A stretch of 64,000 nt of DNA, taken from positions 186,001 to 250,000 of the forward strand of contig JAVYIG010000867.1 in NCBI GenBank assembly GCA_035222895.1, in the 5' to 3' direction. Position numbers and translations under genes: made by a program. The notes beneath the pieces were generated by a model, which saw nothing but the letters and a program-made list of their open reading frames with translations, did not search any database and was not told the DNA's origin. This DNA comes from Strongylocentrotus droebachiensis (taxonomy: Eukaryota > Echinodermata > Echinoidea > Camarodonta > Strongylocentrotidae). Below are positions 22,772 to 34,895 of this stretch, piece after piece. How positions within the stretch are numbered: position 1 is the first letter of the stretch; each line of letters starts with the position of its first letter.

Positions 22772-22971
22772 CGTGATAAGAGGAAGAGGTTACGTTGGCA
22801 GCGCTCGGACCCAAGGGTCACGGAGGGCGCTATTGGGCGGGGGGGTATGAGCAATTTGGCGATGTGTTTTAAGTTTCGGTGATGCAATGTTGAGGTGCAA
22901 CAATAGCAAAGTAGAATAGGTAGATACGTAGATTTATATCGTAAATAATAAAATCAGTAATGATTTTCATG
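22772..22971. repeat. DIRS copy A right inverted terminal repeat and end
   Basis: GATAAGAGGAAGAGGTTACG..TGAGGTGCAACA mirrors the left repeat, then GATTTATATCGTAAATAATAAAATC..GATTTTCATG forms the right-specific end shared with copy B. Confidence 0.8.
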
Positions 22972-23084
22972 GTTTGTTTTACTACGTTGTTTTACTACTG
23001 TGTGAAAATTGACAAAAGCGGCAGTGAAGGTGCTTCTACATCCATGCATGTTTCTACTGCCTGAGCACTGACTTTTCTTATTAC

Positions 23085-23276
23085 CTGTGAGGATGCAGGC
23101 AATGAAGCTAGTTCAGTGAAGAAATCATCAGGTAAATATTTATCGTCTTTGATCTCTAAGATTGTAAGGCAGGGTAGAGAGCAGATAAACTTGGCTAGCT
23201 GCTTGGATGCCGAAGGACTTAGTACCTTGACTTGCAATTTATAAAGCAGACTGTAATCCAGGTTGACTGTTTGGAT
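23085..23276 (-). CDS. NLR LRR exon, family 2 (first)
   Basis: 192 nt, phase 0-0, after CCCTGCAG and before CAG|GTAATA. It encodes IQTVNLDYSLLYKLQVKVL, KQLAKFICSLPCLTILEI and PDDFFTELASLPASSQ, one LRR cassette of 64 residues. DIRS copy A is inserted about 110 bp downstream of its 3' end, in the intron. Confidence 0.8.
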
Positions 23277-23699
23277 CTGCAGGGATAGAAAATCGATTGG
23301 CATCAGGCATGTACATGCAGCATACAAAATATCACAAGTATGCATCACTGATAATACGTACAATCTTCAGTGGATAAACAACACAAGATTCAGTTGATTT
23401 TTATACCTAGATTAGCCAAAGTCCCCAGATAGTTTCTAAGGGGCAAGGTTCTCAATTGATAGAATTGAGATTTTACAAATGAATGGCATATGTAAATCAT
23501 GAAGCATGGAATTGGGAAAATGGTGGACACCACTATAATCTGTACTCTCACATTAAACATTCATATAATCACAGCAGATGATCCAGGATTCAGAAGGGGG
23601 GACGGGTCGTAAAGAGACATCTGATGAGCAAGAAAATAGGTGAGAAAAAATAGTGATTGGGGCAGTAGCATATTGTATGGGAAACTAGATGGAATTTTG

Positions 23700-24860
23700 A
23701 CTGCGCGCAGTCGAAAATGATGCCTCCGCCATAGAGCAATTTAAACAAGTTTGGAGTTTAAATCTCCAGTGGTTCTTGAGATATCATGATAACAATCTCA
23801 ATGTATGGAATTTCATAAGTTGACCTCTGTGACCCTTGACCTTTAACCTACGTGCTCCAAAATCTAATCAGATTGTCTTCCTATGGTGATACACACTATC
23901 ATTAAGTTTGAAGTTTAAATATCCAGTGGTTCTTGAGATATTATGATATGGTGATACATACTATCATTAAGTTTGAAGTGAAAATTCTCCAGTGGTTCTT
24001 GAGATATCGCGATAACGATCTCAATGTATGGAATTTCATAAGTTGACCTCTGTGACCCTTGACCTTTGACCTACGTGCTCCAAAATCTAATCAGATTGTC
24101 TTCCTATGGTGATACACACTATCATTAAGTTTGAAGTTTAAATCTCCAGTGGTTCTTGAGATATTATGATAACAATCTCAATGTATGGAATTTCATAAGT
24201 TGACCTCTGTGACCCTTGACCTTTGACCTACGTGCTCCAAAATCTAATCAGATCGTCTTCCTATGGTGATACATACTATCCTTAAGTTTGAAGTTTTTAC
24301 ATCTCCAGTGGTTCTTGAGATATCATGATAACAATCTCAATGTATGGAATTTCATAAGTTGACCTCTATGACCCTTGACCTTTGACCTACGTGCTCCAAA
24401 ATGTAATCAGATTGTTTTCCTATAGTGATACACACTATCACTAAGTTTGAAGTTTAAATCTCCAGTGGTTCTTGAGATATCATGATAACAATCTCAATGT
24501 ATGGAATTTCATAAGTTGACCTCTGTGACCCTTGACCTTTGACATACGTGCTCCAAAATCTAATCAGATCGTCTTCCTATGGTGATACATACTATCCTTA
24601 AGTTTGAAGTTTAAATCTCAAATGGTTCTTGAGATATCGCGCTAACAAACTCAATACAAGGAATTTCATAAGTTGACCTCTGTGACCTGTGACCTTTGAC
24701 CTACGTACTCCAAAATCTAATCAGATCGTCTTCCTATGGTGATAAATACTATTCCCGAGTCTTAAGTTTAAATCTTAAATGGTTCTTGAGATATTGTGAT
24801 AACGGTCAAACGGGACGGACGTACGGACGGACGTACGGATGTACGGACGGACAACCCGAA
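23700..24860. repeat. 158-bp satellite array with nuclear-receptor-like half-sites
   Basis: Six related units are marked by GGAATTTCATAAGTTGACC at about 23809, 24030, 24189, 24348, 24506 and 24660, so the period is 154-159 bp apart from one 62-bp longer unit. Most units contain TGACCT-CTG-TGACCC-T-TGACCT-T-TGACCT. The array ends in GGACGGACGTACGGACGG tetramer-like repeats near 24820-24850. It lies in an NLR intron. Confidence 0.85.
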
Positions 24861-24948
24861 AACATGATGCCTCCGGCACCACCTTCGGTGGCGGAGGCAT
24901 AAAAAGTAATTAAGAACCTTTAATACGAAGCTACATTTACGGTTCCAT

Positions 24949-27450
24949 GACACATGCTCCGCCGACGATTGCTCCGCCGACAAATGCTCCGCAAAAAGCA
25001 ACAATTGCTCCGCGACATTTGCTCCGCGACATTTGCTCCGACGTCAAATGCTCCGCCGACAGTTGCTCCGCCGACAATTGCTCCGCCGACATTTGCTCCG
25101 CCGACAATTGCTTCGCCGACAATTGCTCCGCCGACATTTGCTCCGACGTCAATTGCTCCGCCGACAATTGCTCTGCTGACAATTGCTCCGCCGACAATTG
25201 CTCCGCCGACAATTGCTCCGCTGACAATTGCTCCGCTTCCAAAGTACCCCGTTGAAGACAAATGCTTCCTTTTGCAGGGGAAAAAAATAGGAAGAAAGGA
25301 AAAGAAAAGAAAAGAAAAGGACAAGAAAACATGGAAAAGAAATGGTCAAGAAAAAAGAAAAAGAAAAGACTAAAGACAAGGGAAAAGGGACATAAAATAG
25401 AATATAGGAAAATTAATGACGGTAAATCTTGCCAACGCGGCGTCGGGACACGTCGGGGAAAAAAATAGAAATAAAATGCAGTATGAAATATATACATGCT
25501 CGTGAAATAATAATTAGTGATTAAGGCAGATGGATTTCAGTTATTATATGAAAAGGATGAAAATTCGCTTGCTCGCTACCCTTGTTATGTTCGTAATACA
25601 TTTTGTACATCAGTGATTAACAAGCGATGCTGGTCTCGCAGATGCTTTTTAATATGAAATGGCAAGCCAAGAATTTCGACCATTCGTTAACCTCGCTCGC
25701 CAACAAGGAATAAACAATAAATCCTAGAATATTAATACTTGCCCATTTGATTCAAATTAAGGGGCGTAATGTAGAAAATTATATTCAAGATTATAACCTA
25801 TGATTTTTGCCTTCCTTGTTTGCCAAATTAACAAATAAAAAACAAACAAAAAAATACCCCCTTAAAGATACTAATATTTCCCTTTTGCAGCCAACATCAA
25901 ATGCTGTAGAAATGTGCAGGGAATATAAATATGTCATGTTTGTCCTATCTGTGAAAGTTAAACTGATGTTCAAATTATGAAGGAAACCTGTTTATTTGCT
26001 AGACTTCACTGTCAGACACGATTGAGTGACAAACTGGCTTTTTTTCTTCTTTGGTAATAACATACATAACAGGAGCTGTAAAGGGTACATGAGCATTTGT
26101 CTACATCAATAACCCACTTCTTGTATTAAAGGGCCAAAATTAAACTGATTGAATCTTGGCGCAGCATAAAACATATGACCATTCGGTACAATGGTCTGAA
26201 AATCAGACTATTACTTACTGGCTGTATAGCTCTTAAGTCGATTCGACAACTAATAGTCGTTATTTTCCCACTTAAAGGCATTTTCAAGCCCCCCTTTTTT
26301 TATAGGGAAGTTCTAAATTAGTATTTACTTTTAAATGCCGTTGGAATTAAACCTTTTCATTTTTTTGGCCTGCAAATGGGACATAGTACCTTTAAATGTG
26401 TTTGTGCCCTCCCTTTCAAGGGACAAGAAGACACAGATACTTAAGTAAAAAAAATATGCCTATAATTATTATCAAAAGAGAAGTGCAAAAGAACCTGCTC
26501 ACATGCTACGCTAACTCGCAATTTTATAATTGTTAACATATTCATTTGACGAATGTGCAGCTCATAAACGTCAGACGAAGAATGGCGGAAGGCAGGTAGA
26601 TGCTATTCAATATAAAATAAGCTTAAAACTGCCCGCTCGCTAAAAATGAAATTGACATCGCCTTAACTATGAATGTGCCCGACCCGTCCTGCAGCAAGAA
26701 AACTCTGTTTGATACTCATTATTGTTGACAATAATTCTTTGGTTGAACGCTCGCTCTTCAGTTTATGGTATAAACGTGCCCTCTTAATCAAGGAGGGAAA
26801 TTAAGCAGGAAGATGTTATTCAATATTAATGATAAGCCTACATTTTTAGCTCTCTCTCGCTATATACCATCGCTTACCAAAAGGGAACAAATATAACCTT
26901 AAATGATATTGTGCTCGAGAAGAAAAAAAAAATCACTATTTTGTTGAAAGAAGTTCTACTAAAGGTTGAACAAAGTTTATATGTTACTTAAAGTTTCTGC
27001 ACCTGCTCCCAAACCCCCTCATAAAAGGATTGCGTCTTTCGCAAAGGTTTATCACTTTTTTTTTTCCATCGGTGTCATCTGATCGGGGAATTAAAACACA
27101 TCCCCCTTCTCAGAATGCTGGCTACGGCCCTGAATAACAGCAACAAAACAAATCACACGAAACAAAAAATACCCATGAAAGAAATATTGTCGGCGGAGCA
27201 AATATCGGCGGAGCAATTGTCGGCGGAGCAAATGTCGGCGGAGCAATTGTCGGCAGAGCACTTGTCGGCGGAGCAAATGTCGGCGGAGCAATTGTCGGCG
27301 GAGCAAATGTCGGCGGAGCAAATGTCGGCGGAGCAATTGTCGGCGGAGCAAATGTCGGCGGAGCAAATGTCGCGGAGCAAATGTCGCAGAGCAATTGTCG
27401 CTTTTTGCGGAGCATTTGTCACCGGAGTATTCGTCGCCGGAGCATGTGTC
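24949..27450. mobile_element. TU-like foldback transposon with 15-bp-repeat inverted ends
   Basis: Left end: GACACATGCTCC then about 18 tandem units of a 15-bp repeat (GCTCCGCCGACAATT and variants) to about 25240. Right end: about 17 units in inverted orientation (27188-27410) closing with GGAGCATGTGTC. The 2.5-kb element has inverted ends made of tandem 15-mers, the design reported for sea urchin TU elements. The interior is AT-rich and non-coding, and a TTAA MITE has inserted in it. Flanks GGTTCCAT and GGGTTACC are not a clean 8-bp duplication. Open frames in the repeats (SAEQL, APPTI, CSADN) are simple-sequence artefacts. Confidence 0.8.
25862..26395. mobile_element. TTAA-flanked MITE, copy 2, nested in TU-like element
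   Basis: Homologous to 12260-12808, with TTAA at both edges (25862-25865 and 26392-26395) and the same right end GGGACATAGTACCT. The left inverted end has small changes (AGATACTAATATTTCCC). Non-coding. Confidence 0.75.
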
Positions 27451-27873
27451 GGGTTACCACATGTACATGTAGAAATTCATCGTATTGGAGAAGGCAGGGA
27501 TTTACAAAATGCGCCATTATTAGTGTATCCTCAGGGACTGAAAATTCATCCAAATAGACTCAGAAAATACTTCACCAGGATTACTAGCACATCTATAGTT
27601 TATGCTGTTATGTTGTTGGTGTTTTACCTGATTGCCGAAAAAGTATTATGCCCATGAAAAATTATCCAGGAAATTGATGTCATTCACATGTATTTGTATT
27701 TCTAACCTAGAATCTCAATACAACGAACGAGACAAAAAATGTTTGCAATGTTTTCATTTCTCCTCAGTTTATTTTTTATTTTATTTTTTAAATATTTTTT
27801 ACTAGAGATGAAGAAGCTCAACAGCAATCTCTTTGTAGAAATTATAATGAAAGAAACATGATTTAATGTTCAG

Positions 27874-28552
27874 GGGCCCGTTGCCTAAAACTTACCATTG
27901 ATGGTTAGGCAAAATTCTGACAAATCGAACAATGAGTATGAAGACCAGAAAAAGAGTATTGAATTGTTACATCTACCCAGTACTTATGCATGGCAGTGAA
28001 ACATGGACTTTAGCCATTGATACTAAAAAGCGTTTGGAAAGCTGTGAAATGTTTTTTTTAAGAAGAATGATGAAAATCCCCTGGACTGACAAAGTTAGTA
28101 ATGAGGAAGTTCTTACACGAGCTGGAGTGCAAAGGAAAATGATACGTGAGATGTTGATTAGGCAGTTGAAGTTCATGGGTCACATTACACGTAAAGAAGG
28201 CCTAGAGAATCTTGCTTTGACAGGGAAAATTGTGGGAAGAAGGAGTAGGGGAAGAAGGAGGATACTTTGGATGGACAGTCTGCAGAAATTGTTGGAAGAG
28301 AGAGGAGTGAAAGAACTGGGAGTGGTACTAATACAGAAGGCTAGGAGCCGAGGGTTGTGCATGGAACAGGATGATCGCCAAAGTCAAACGATATGGCACT
28401 TAGAGAGAGAGAGAGAGAGAGATGTTAACTTTGCCATCAATGGTAACTACAATGGAAACCTTCATTTTGATTGGCTGTTGAGCCCTGTTACCATGGTAGT
28501 TACCATTGATGGCAAAGTTACTATCAATGGTAAGTGTTATGCAACGGGGCCC
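27874..28552. mobile_element. GGGCCC-ended MITE carrying a LINE fragment
   Basis: The ends GGGCCCGTTGCCTAAAACTT and AAGTGTTATGCAACGGGGCCC are inverted. A second inverted pair (AACTTTGCCATCAATGG near 28429 and CCATTGATGGCAAAGTT near 28502) lies inside. A LINE reverse-transcriptase piece at 27932-28420 has been inserted between the left end and the inner pair. Target duplication is ambiguous (AG or AGG). Confidence 0.65.
27932..28420 (+). pseudogene. Non-LTR retrotransposon RT C-terminal fragment
   Basis: The frame reads MSMKTRKRVLNCYIYPVLMH, then GSETWT, FFLRRMMKIPW, QLKFMGHITRKEGLE and GKIVGRRSRGRRR, the thumb and tail of LINE reverse transcriptases. It lacks the catalytic palm and endonuclease, so it is 5'-truncated and inactive. 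It ends in an AG-rich simple repeat near 28400-28420. Confidence 0.75.
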
Positions 28553-28984
28553 AGGTCTTTAAGATTACGCAGGAGACCGACAGCCTTTTCACACACAGCT
28601 AAAATTCATCGTATCTAGAGATGATTAGTATAAACGTGTTTAACTCAACAGTTTTAAACATGTTTATAGAAAATTTTCCCTGTGTGAACATCGTTTATAC
28701 GATGTTGGGATAGATACGAAGTCGCGATTCATACGCCCCTAAAAGCAGGCTGCAGGTACGAAGTTCGTATCTAGAGAGCTTGACATTTTGTGTGTGAAAG
28801 GTTATTGCAATGACGACCTTCGTCATTGCCTTGTTTTCGTTCACATTCTGCCCCATTAATCAGGTGGGCTGTATCTAATACAGACCACCTTATAATTTTG
28901 TTAAAATTGCCTTTATTATTTATTATCAGGTGGGCTGTATAACGTACAGACCACCTTATAATTTCGTTAGAATTGCCTTTATTA

Positions 28985-31325
28985 TTTATTTATTTATTCT
29001 TTATTTTTCTTATTTCTAACCACTTTTTTGTGGACAAGATAACTTGAAAATGGCTGGATCAAATGCCTTGAAATTTGGCACACATATGTATAGGCATATG
29101 TACAAAGCACAGAATTTTTTTCAACTTTGACCTTGACTGATGACGTCATCTAGGCGCCATTTTGTAAAATTTTACGAAAATAAACTCATGATCATATCTT
29201 CATAACCAAAAGGTATTTCTCATTCATATTTATCATGATCAAGGTCAATATCCGTCCGGTCAATGGCAGGTCAAATAACGCGCGCATGCGCGTACGTCCG
29301 CGCGTCAATGCGTGCGTAAAATTTTGAAATGCTCAAAATCGTTTCAAAATCATTTTGCATACGTTTTAGGCCATTCTAAGCATTTTATAAAAAATCGTGC
29401 ACACGCACATGCGTGCGCGTTTTCGTGCGTAAAACTATTGCAGAACATAAAATTGCCATTTTTTTTCTTTCATAATATTTCACATATTTTTACAAACAAA
29501 TTGATAGCATGTTTATCTCTTTATGACTATTAATGACGGAATGATCGACCGTTAAACATAAATTTCTGTGCGCGCGAGCTCTTGTAATACAAAGCATATA
29601 TGGGCAAAAACATGCCTATGCAAAATCCATTGTAGCTCTTTAGGATGCAAGGTGACCCCAATTTTTTTTCATATTTTGATTGAGTATGAATCGGAGATAT
29701 GATTTCATGTCTCATTTGACCCTCAATTAACTCATGACGTCATCATAATGGCCTCCGAACTCAAAATTTCAATTTGCATATTATGACGTCCGCATATTTT
29801 TGGAAAATTGATTGTATCTTTGTAAAAATTGATCGATTGTCTTCAAAATTTTGATATGTTCTAGCTGAGACAATTCTCTACAAATCCAGTCATCACAATT
29901 TTTCATTTTGACAAAGGCATCATGGCGTATTTTTGCGATTAAAGGAGGCATGTCAATTTTTCACATTTTGCGTGTATTCTCTATGGGACATGACTTTTTC
30001 TCAAAACTTGATTCTACATTCCCGTCTTTCGCGAGCAATATCTACGTCGTTTTAGCTTCATTTACGCTGAACTTTGAGTATGTTGTAGCTGAGACAAAAA
30101 GCTATCTCAAATGTACCCTTCATTTTGTCTCAATTTTTTGTTGGATCAGCCCACCTATACTTGTTCCAAACAAGTATTACAAATCTAGTTTATTTTTCTT
30201 ATTTCGACCCACTTTTTTGTGTGCAAGATAATTTGAAAATGGCTCAATCAATTATCTTAAAATTTGGCACACATATGTATAGGCATATGCATAAAACACA
30301 GCAAAATTTTTGATCTTGACCTTGACTGATGACGTCATCTAGGCGCCATTTTGTGAAATTTTCTGAAAATCAACTCATGATCATATCTTCATAACGAAAA
30401 GTAATTTCACATTCATATTTAATGTGATCAAGGTCAATATCCGTCCGGTCAATGGCAGGTCAAAAAACTCGCGCGTGCGCGTACGTCCGCGCGTCAGTAT
30501 GCGCGCAAAATTTTAAAATGCTCAAAATCGTCTCAAATTTTTTTTGCATACGTTTCAGGTCATTTTAAGCATTTTATAAAAAATCGCGCAAACGCGCATG
30601 CGCGCGCGTTTTCGCGCGTAACACCTCTACATAACAAAGAATCGCCATTTTTTTTTCTTTCATAATAATTTCCATATTTTTTCAAGCAATTTGATACCAT
30701 GTTCATCTCTTTATGACTATTAATTTTAAGATGAGCTGCGTCCATTCAAGATAAATGTCCGTGCGCGCGAGCTCTTATAATACATAGCATATATGGGCAA
30801 AAACATGCCTATACAAAATCCATTGTAGCTCTTTGGAATGCACCGGGATCCTCAATTTTTTTTCATTTTTAGATAGAGTATGAGTCGGAGATATGATTTC
30901 ATGTCTCATTTGGCCATTAAGTGTATCGTGACATCATCACAATGGCCTTGGAACTCAAAATACGAATTTGCATATTATGACGTCAGCATATTTATGGTAA
31001 ATTGATTGTATCTCTGTAAATATTGATCAATTTTCTTCAAAATTTCGATATGTTGTAGCTAAGACAATTCTCTACAAGCTTGGTAATAACCATTTTTCAT
31101 TTTCATGACGTCATCATAGTGAAAATCTCGATTAAAGGCCTCATGTCAAAAGGCCTTCATAATTTGCGTTATCCCTATAGAAGGTGAATTTCGTTCACGT
31201 CATGAAACTACATGATATTGTTTTTTAAGAATTTTTAAACAGTATCTCGCTTATTTTTGCTCTATTTTGTCTCAAATTTAAGTTGACCAGCCCACCTATA
31301 CTTGTTCCAAACAAGTATTATATGT
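28985..31325. repeat. Two tandem copies of an about 1.15-1.2-kb unit
   Basis: 28985-30190 and 30187-31325 share landmarks: GGCACACATATGTATAGGCATATG, GACCTTGACTGATGACGTCATCTAGGCGCCATTTTGT, GCGCGCGT runs, ATATGGGCAAAAACATGCCTAT, and the closing AGCCCACCTATACTTGTTCCAAACAAGTATTA. The start is preceded by two short copies of CAGGTGGGCTGTAT (28861, 28928), inverse to that closing text. Non-coding. Confidence 0.8.
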
Positions 31326-31329
31326 CTAG

Positions 31330-34300
31330 TATTCTCCTTTTCCCTTATCCTTATCCTTATCGTCCAAAAATCGCATTCGTTTTGCACGTAGTGTTTGTCA
31401 TTCCTAGTTAGGTGCTTTCCTCATGTCCTTTTCCTTTCAAATTTCATAGGCATAGTTTCTAACATCTCATTCGATTTTCGAAATCACTCCTGCATACCCG
31501 TCCAGGCGCCATTTTGACCATTTCTGGTCCATTTTAAGGCCTTTCTATCTTCCTTCCTATCTCCACTATCCTAGATCCTACAAACTTCTAACAAATTCCT
31601 CTAGATAGTCTGAGAGATGTTCTTTCATCTGCGACGTATGACTTGACCTTCAAAATGCCATCTTCATACTCGAAATTCAACTCTAAAACCGACTCCGTCA
31701 AAAAAATCTCAAGTTCTTGAAAAATGGACCCCTAAATAATCTAAAACTGCCATAACTTTCTCATATAAATTCTGTTTTGTGTTTAAATCTCACAGTATCT
31801 TTATCTTATAATTGCACATAGCCGTGCCAAATTTCACGCTCCAATGGCTTTGCAAAACATAAATAGCGCCCTCTAAAGTTCTGGGAATTGGCTTTCTCTC
31901 TGTGGCCGTATCTCCATAATGGCTGGGCAAACCCGTACCTCTTTTTGGATTTAGATACTTGAAGATATGCCCTTTCCAGCCATATACAAAATTATATACC
32001 CTATCACTGACCAAATTTGAGAAAATTGCCCTCCAAATTCGCCATTTTCAAGAAAATTCCGAAATAACTTCAACTTGCTCTAAAATGGCGATCTTTATAC
32101 CTACATCAATGAAACTTGGCAGACATATGTATCCATATACTTGACAACTGTTTACCAAGTTTGGTAAAATTCGAATATGTCAGCGCAAAGTAATCGCCAA
32201 AAATGATGAATTTACTATGCATTACATAATAGCGCGTTTAATGCGTGCAATATATTGCGCGCAGATAACAATGGTGTCAAACTGACCGCAATGAAGTGCC
32301 CTTTCGAATGATACCAAGTATAGTATATGTTCACACAGAAAATTGTGAGTAAATCGCATTTGAACAAAGGTCACTACACGAATTCCGCCGAGTTTCCGCC
32401 CGAATCTAACATGTATCGGCTATGACGTCATTTTTTCAGACTACTTTTCGCCCCTTAAACGTCCTTTTTTTTCCTTGAAAATTTGCAGTGACATGCCGAG
32501 TTCCAATACGCAGGGCACCTCTTGGCCGGATTTTTGAAATTGGTCAAGGGGGCCATTTAAGACGCCATGTTGTCCTATAAATCTATTTTACGTCACGTGT
32601 TTCGATAGGATTATCATAGAAAAAAAGAGAGTGGTTTACAATAACAACCATGAAATTGTCTTTCTAATGATACCAAATACGGGCCATAAAGAGACGTAAA
32701 GAGAGAGAGAGAAAAAACAATTTAACTCCGGTCATAATACTGATCCTGTACGTTTTCCGCCCATTCATTACACGCATTGTCTATGGGGCATATCGGGTTC
32801 ACGCTTTTGGACCCCAGAACGATCTTTATTGCAATGACGAACATGCACCAAATCCCATTGGTTTTTGCACGCAGTGCTTGCGAGCCCTTTCTAGGTTCTT
32901 TCCCCTATCCCAATTTCTTTCAAACTTCGTAGGCATAGTACCATCCCATCAAGGTCACTGTTGAGGCCTTTCTTTCGCCCTACCTATCTCCAATATCACA
33001 GAAGCTACAGACTTCGTGCAAATTGCTCCGGATAGTCTGAGAGAAGCTCTTTCGTTTGACACGTAGAAACATGGCGTCATTGCACGCACATCGTTGTGAC
33101 ACGATTGCATTTCTAGTCTTACTTCTTCTTATCGTCCGAAAATCCCATTCGTTTTGCACGTAGTGCTTGTCATCACTAATTATGCCCTTTCCTCATGTCC
33201 GTTTCCTTTCAAATTTCATAGGCATAGTCTCTAACATCTCATCAAGGTCACTACATTCTTTTATTCTCGTAATCACTTATGCATAACCGTCCAGGCGCCA
33301 TTTTGTCCGTTTCTGGTCCATTTTTAGGCCTTTCTTTCTTCCTTCCTATCTCCACTATCCTAGATCCTACAAACGTCTAACAAATTCCTCTAGATAGTCT
33401 AAGAAATGTTCTTTCATCTGCGACGTATAACTTGACCTTCAAAATGCCATCTTCGTACTCAAAATTCAAATCTGAAACTGACTCCGTCAAAAATCTCTCA
33501 AATTCTTGAAAAATGGACCCCTAAAAATCTAAAACTGCCATAACTTTCTCATATAAATTCCGTTTTGTGTTTAAATTTCACATTATCCTTATCTCATAAT
33601 TGCACATAGCCATGCCAAATTTCATGCTCCAATGGCTTTGCAAAACATAAATAGCGCCCTCTAAAGTTCTGGAAATTGGCTTTCTCTCTGTGGCCGTATC
33701 TCCATTATGGCTTGGCAGACCCGTACCTTTTTTTGGATTTAGATACTTGAGGAGATGTCCTTTCCAGCCATATACAAAATTATATACCCTATCACTGACC
33801 AAATTTGCGAAAATTGCCCTCCAAATTCGCCATTTTCAAGAAAATTCCGAAATAACTTCAACTTGCTCTAAAATGACGATCTTTGTACCTACATCAATGA
33901 AACTTGGCAGACACATGTATCGATATACGTGGCAACTGTCTGCCAAGTTTGGTAAATTTTAATAACGTCAGCGCAAAGTTATTGCCAAAAATGATGAATT
34001 TGCTATACATTACGTAATAACGCCTTTAATGCGTGCAGTACATTGCGTGCAGATGACAATGGTGTCAAACTGACCGCAATGAAGTGCCCTTTCGAAAGAT
34101 ACCAAGTATGGTATATGTTTACACAGACAATTGTGAGTAAATTGCATTTGAACAAGGGTCACTATACGAATTCCGCCCGATTATAACACTTATCGGCCAT
34201 GACGTTATTTTTTCAGACTACTTTTCGCCCCCTAAACATCTTTTTTTTTCCTTGAAAATTTGCAATGACATTTCGAGATGCAATACGCAGGGCACCTCGT

Positions 34301-34895
34301 GGCCGGATTTTTGAAATTAGTCAAGGGGGCCATTTAAGACGCCATGTTGTCCTTTAAATCTATTTTACATCACATGTTTCGATAGGATTATCATAGAAAA
34401 AAAGAGAGTAGTTTACAATAACAACCATGAAATTCTCTTTCCAATGATACCATATACGGCCCATAAAGAGACACAAAGAGAGAGAGAAAAAACAATTTAA
34501 CTCCGGTCATAATACAGATCCTGTACGTTTTCCGCCCATGCATTACACGCATTGTCTATGGGGCAAATCGGGTTCACGCTTTTGACCCCTAGAACGATCT
34601 TGATTGCAATGACGAACATCCAACTAATCCCATTTGTTTTTGCACGCAGTGCTTGCGAGCCCTTTCTAGGTTCTTTCCCCTATCCCAATTTCTTTCAAAC
34701 ATCGTAGGCATAGTCACTACCATCCCATCAAGGTCATTGTTGAGGCCTTTCTTTCGCCCTACCTGTCTCCAATATTACAGAAGCTAAATACTTCGTACAA
34801 ATTGCTCTGGATAGTCCGAGAGAAGCTCTTTCGTTCGACACGTAGAAACACGGCGTCATTGCACGCACATCGTTGTGACACGATTGCATTTCTAG
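31330..34895. repeat. Two tandem copies of an about 1.78-kb unit
   Basis: 31330-33116 and 33117-34895 are parallel throughout. Both have TCGTTTTGCACGTAGTG, GCCTTTCTTTCTTCCTTCC-like text, ACTTTCTCATATAAATTC, GGCCGTATCTCCAT, the GGCCATTTAAGACGCCATGTTG block, and the same ending, ATCGTTGTGACACGATTGCATTTCTAGT. Short open frames (31790-32014 and 33578-33802, minus) are paralogous but have no recognised domain and may be chance. Confidence 0.85.

Larger units (their letters stand above)
16986..22971 (+). mobile_element. DIRS-type tyrosine-recombinase retrotransposon, copy A
   Basis: A 5.99-kb element on the plus strand, antisense to the host gene. Inverted terminal repeats lie at about 16986-17164 and 22772-22950. 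An internal complementary region at about 22620-22725 pairs with both outer ends. It encodes a split gag, RT/RNase H and a tyrosine recombinase in overlapping frames. This is the DIRS layout: circular intermediate, recombinase instead of integrase, no target duplication. Paralogous LRR intron sequence (TTACTTTGCTAGTTATATACTACTGTGTG at 15794) lets the insertion point be placed between the flanks ending CCTTTACTTTCC and starting GTTTGTTTTACTAC. RT and recombinase frames are intact, so only gag looks doubtful. Confidence 0.9.

Noticed and set aside
23700..24860. CRISPR-like array because of regular spacing
   Set aside because: The whole 158-bp unit is repeated with no unique spacers, and the DNA is animal; it is a satellite.
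24920..25497. Long frames such as SAEQLSAEQL or APPTIAPPTI
   Set aside because: 15-bp tandem repeats are open in all frames; this is a foldback transposon end.
27091..27657. Repeat-coding frames in the right arm of the same element
   Set aside because: Same reason; no conserved protein beyond the repeat.
31790..33802. Paralogous 74-residue minus-strand frames in the 1.78-kb repeats
   Set aside because: Similarity follows from DNA duplication; no start context, domain or splice support.
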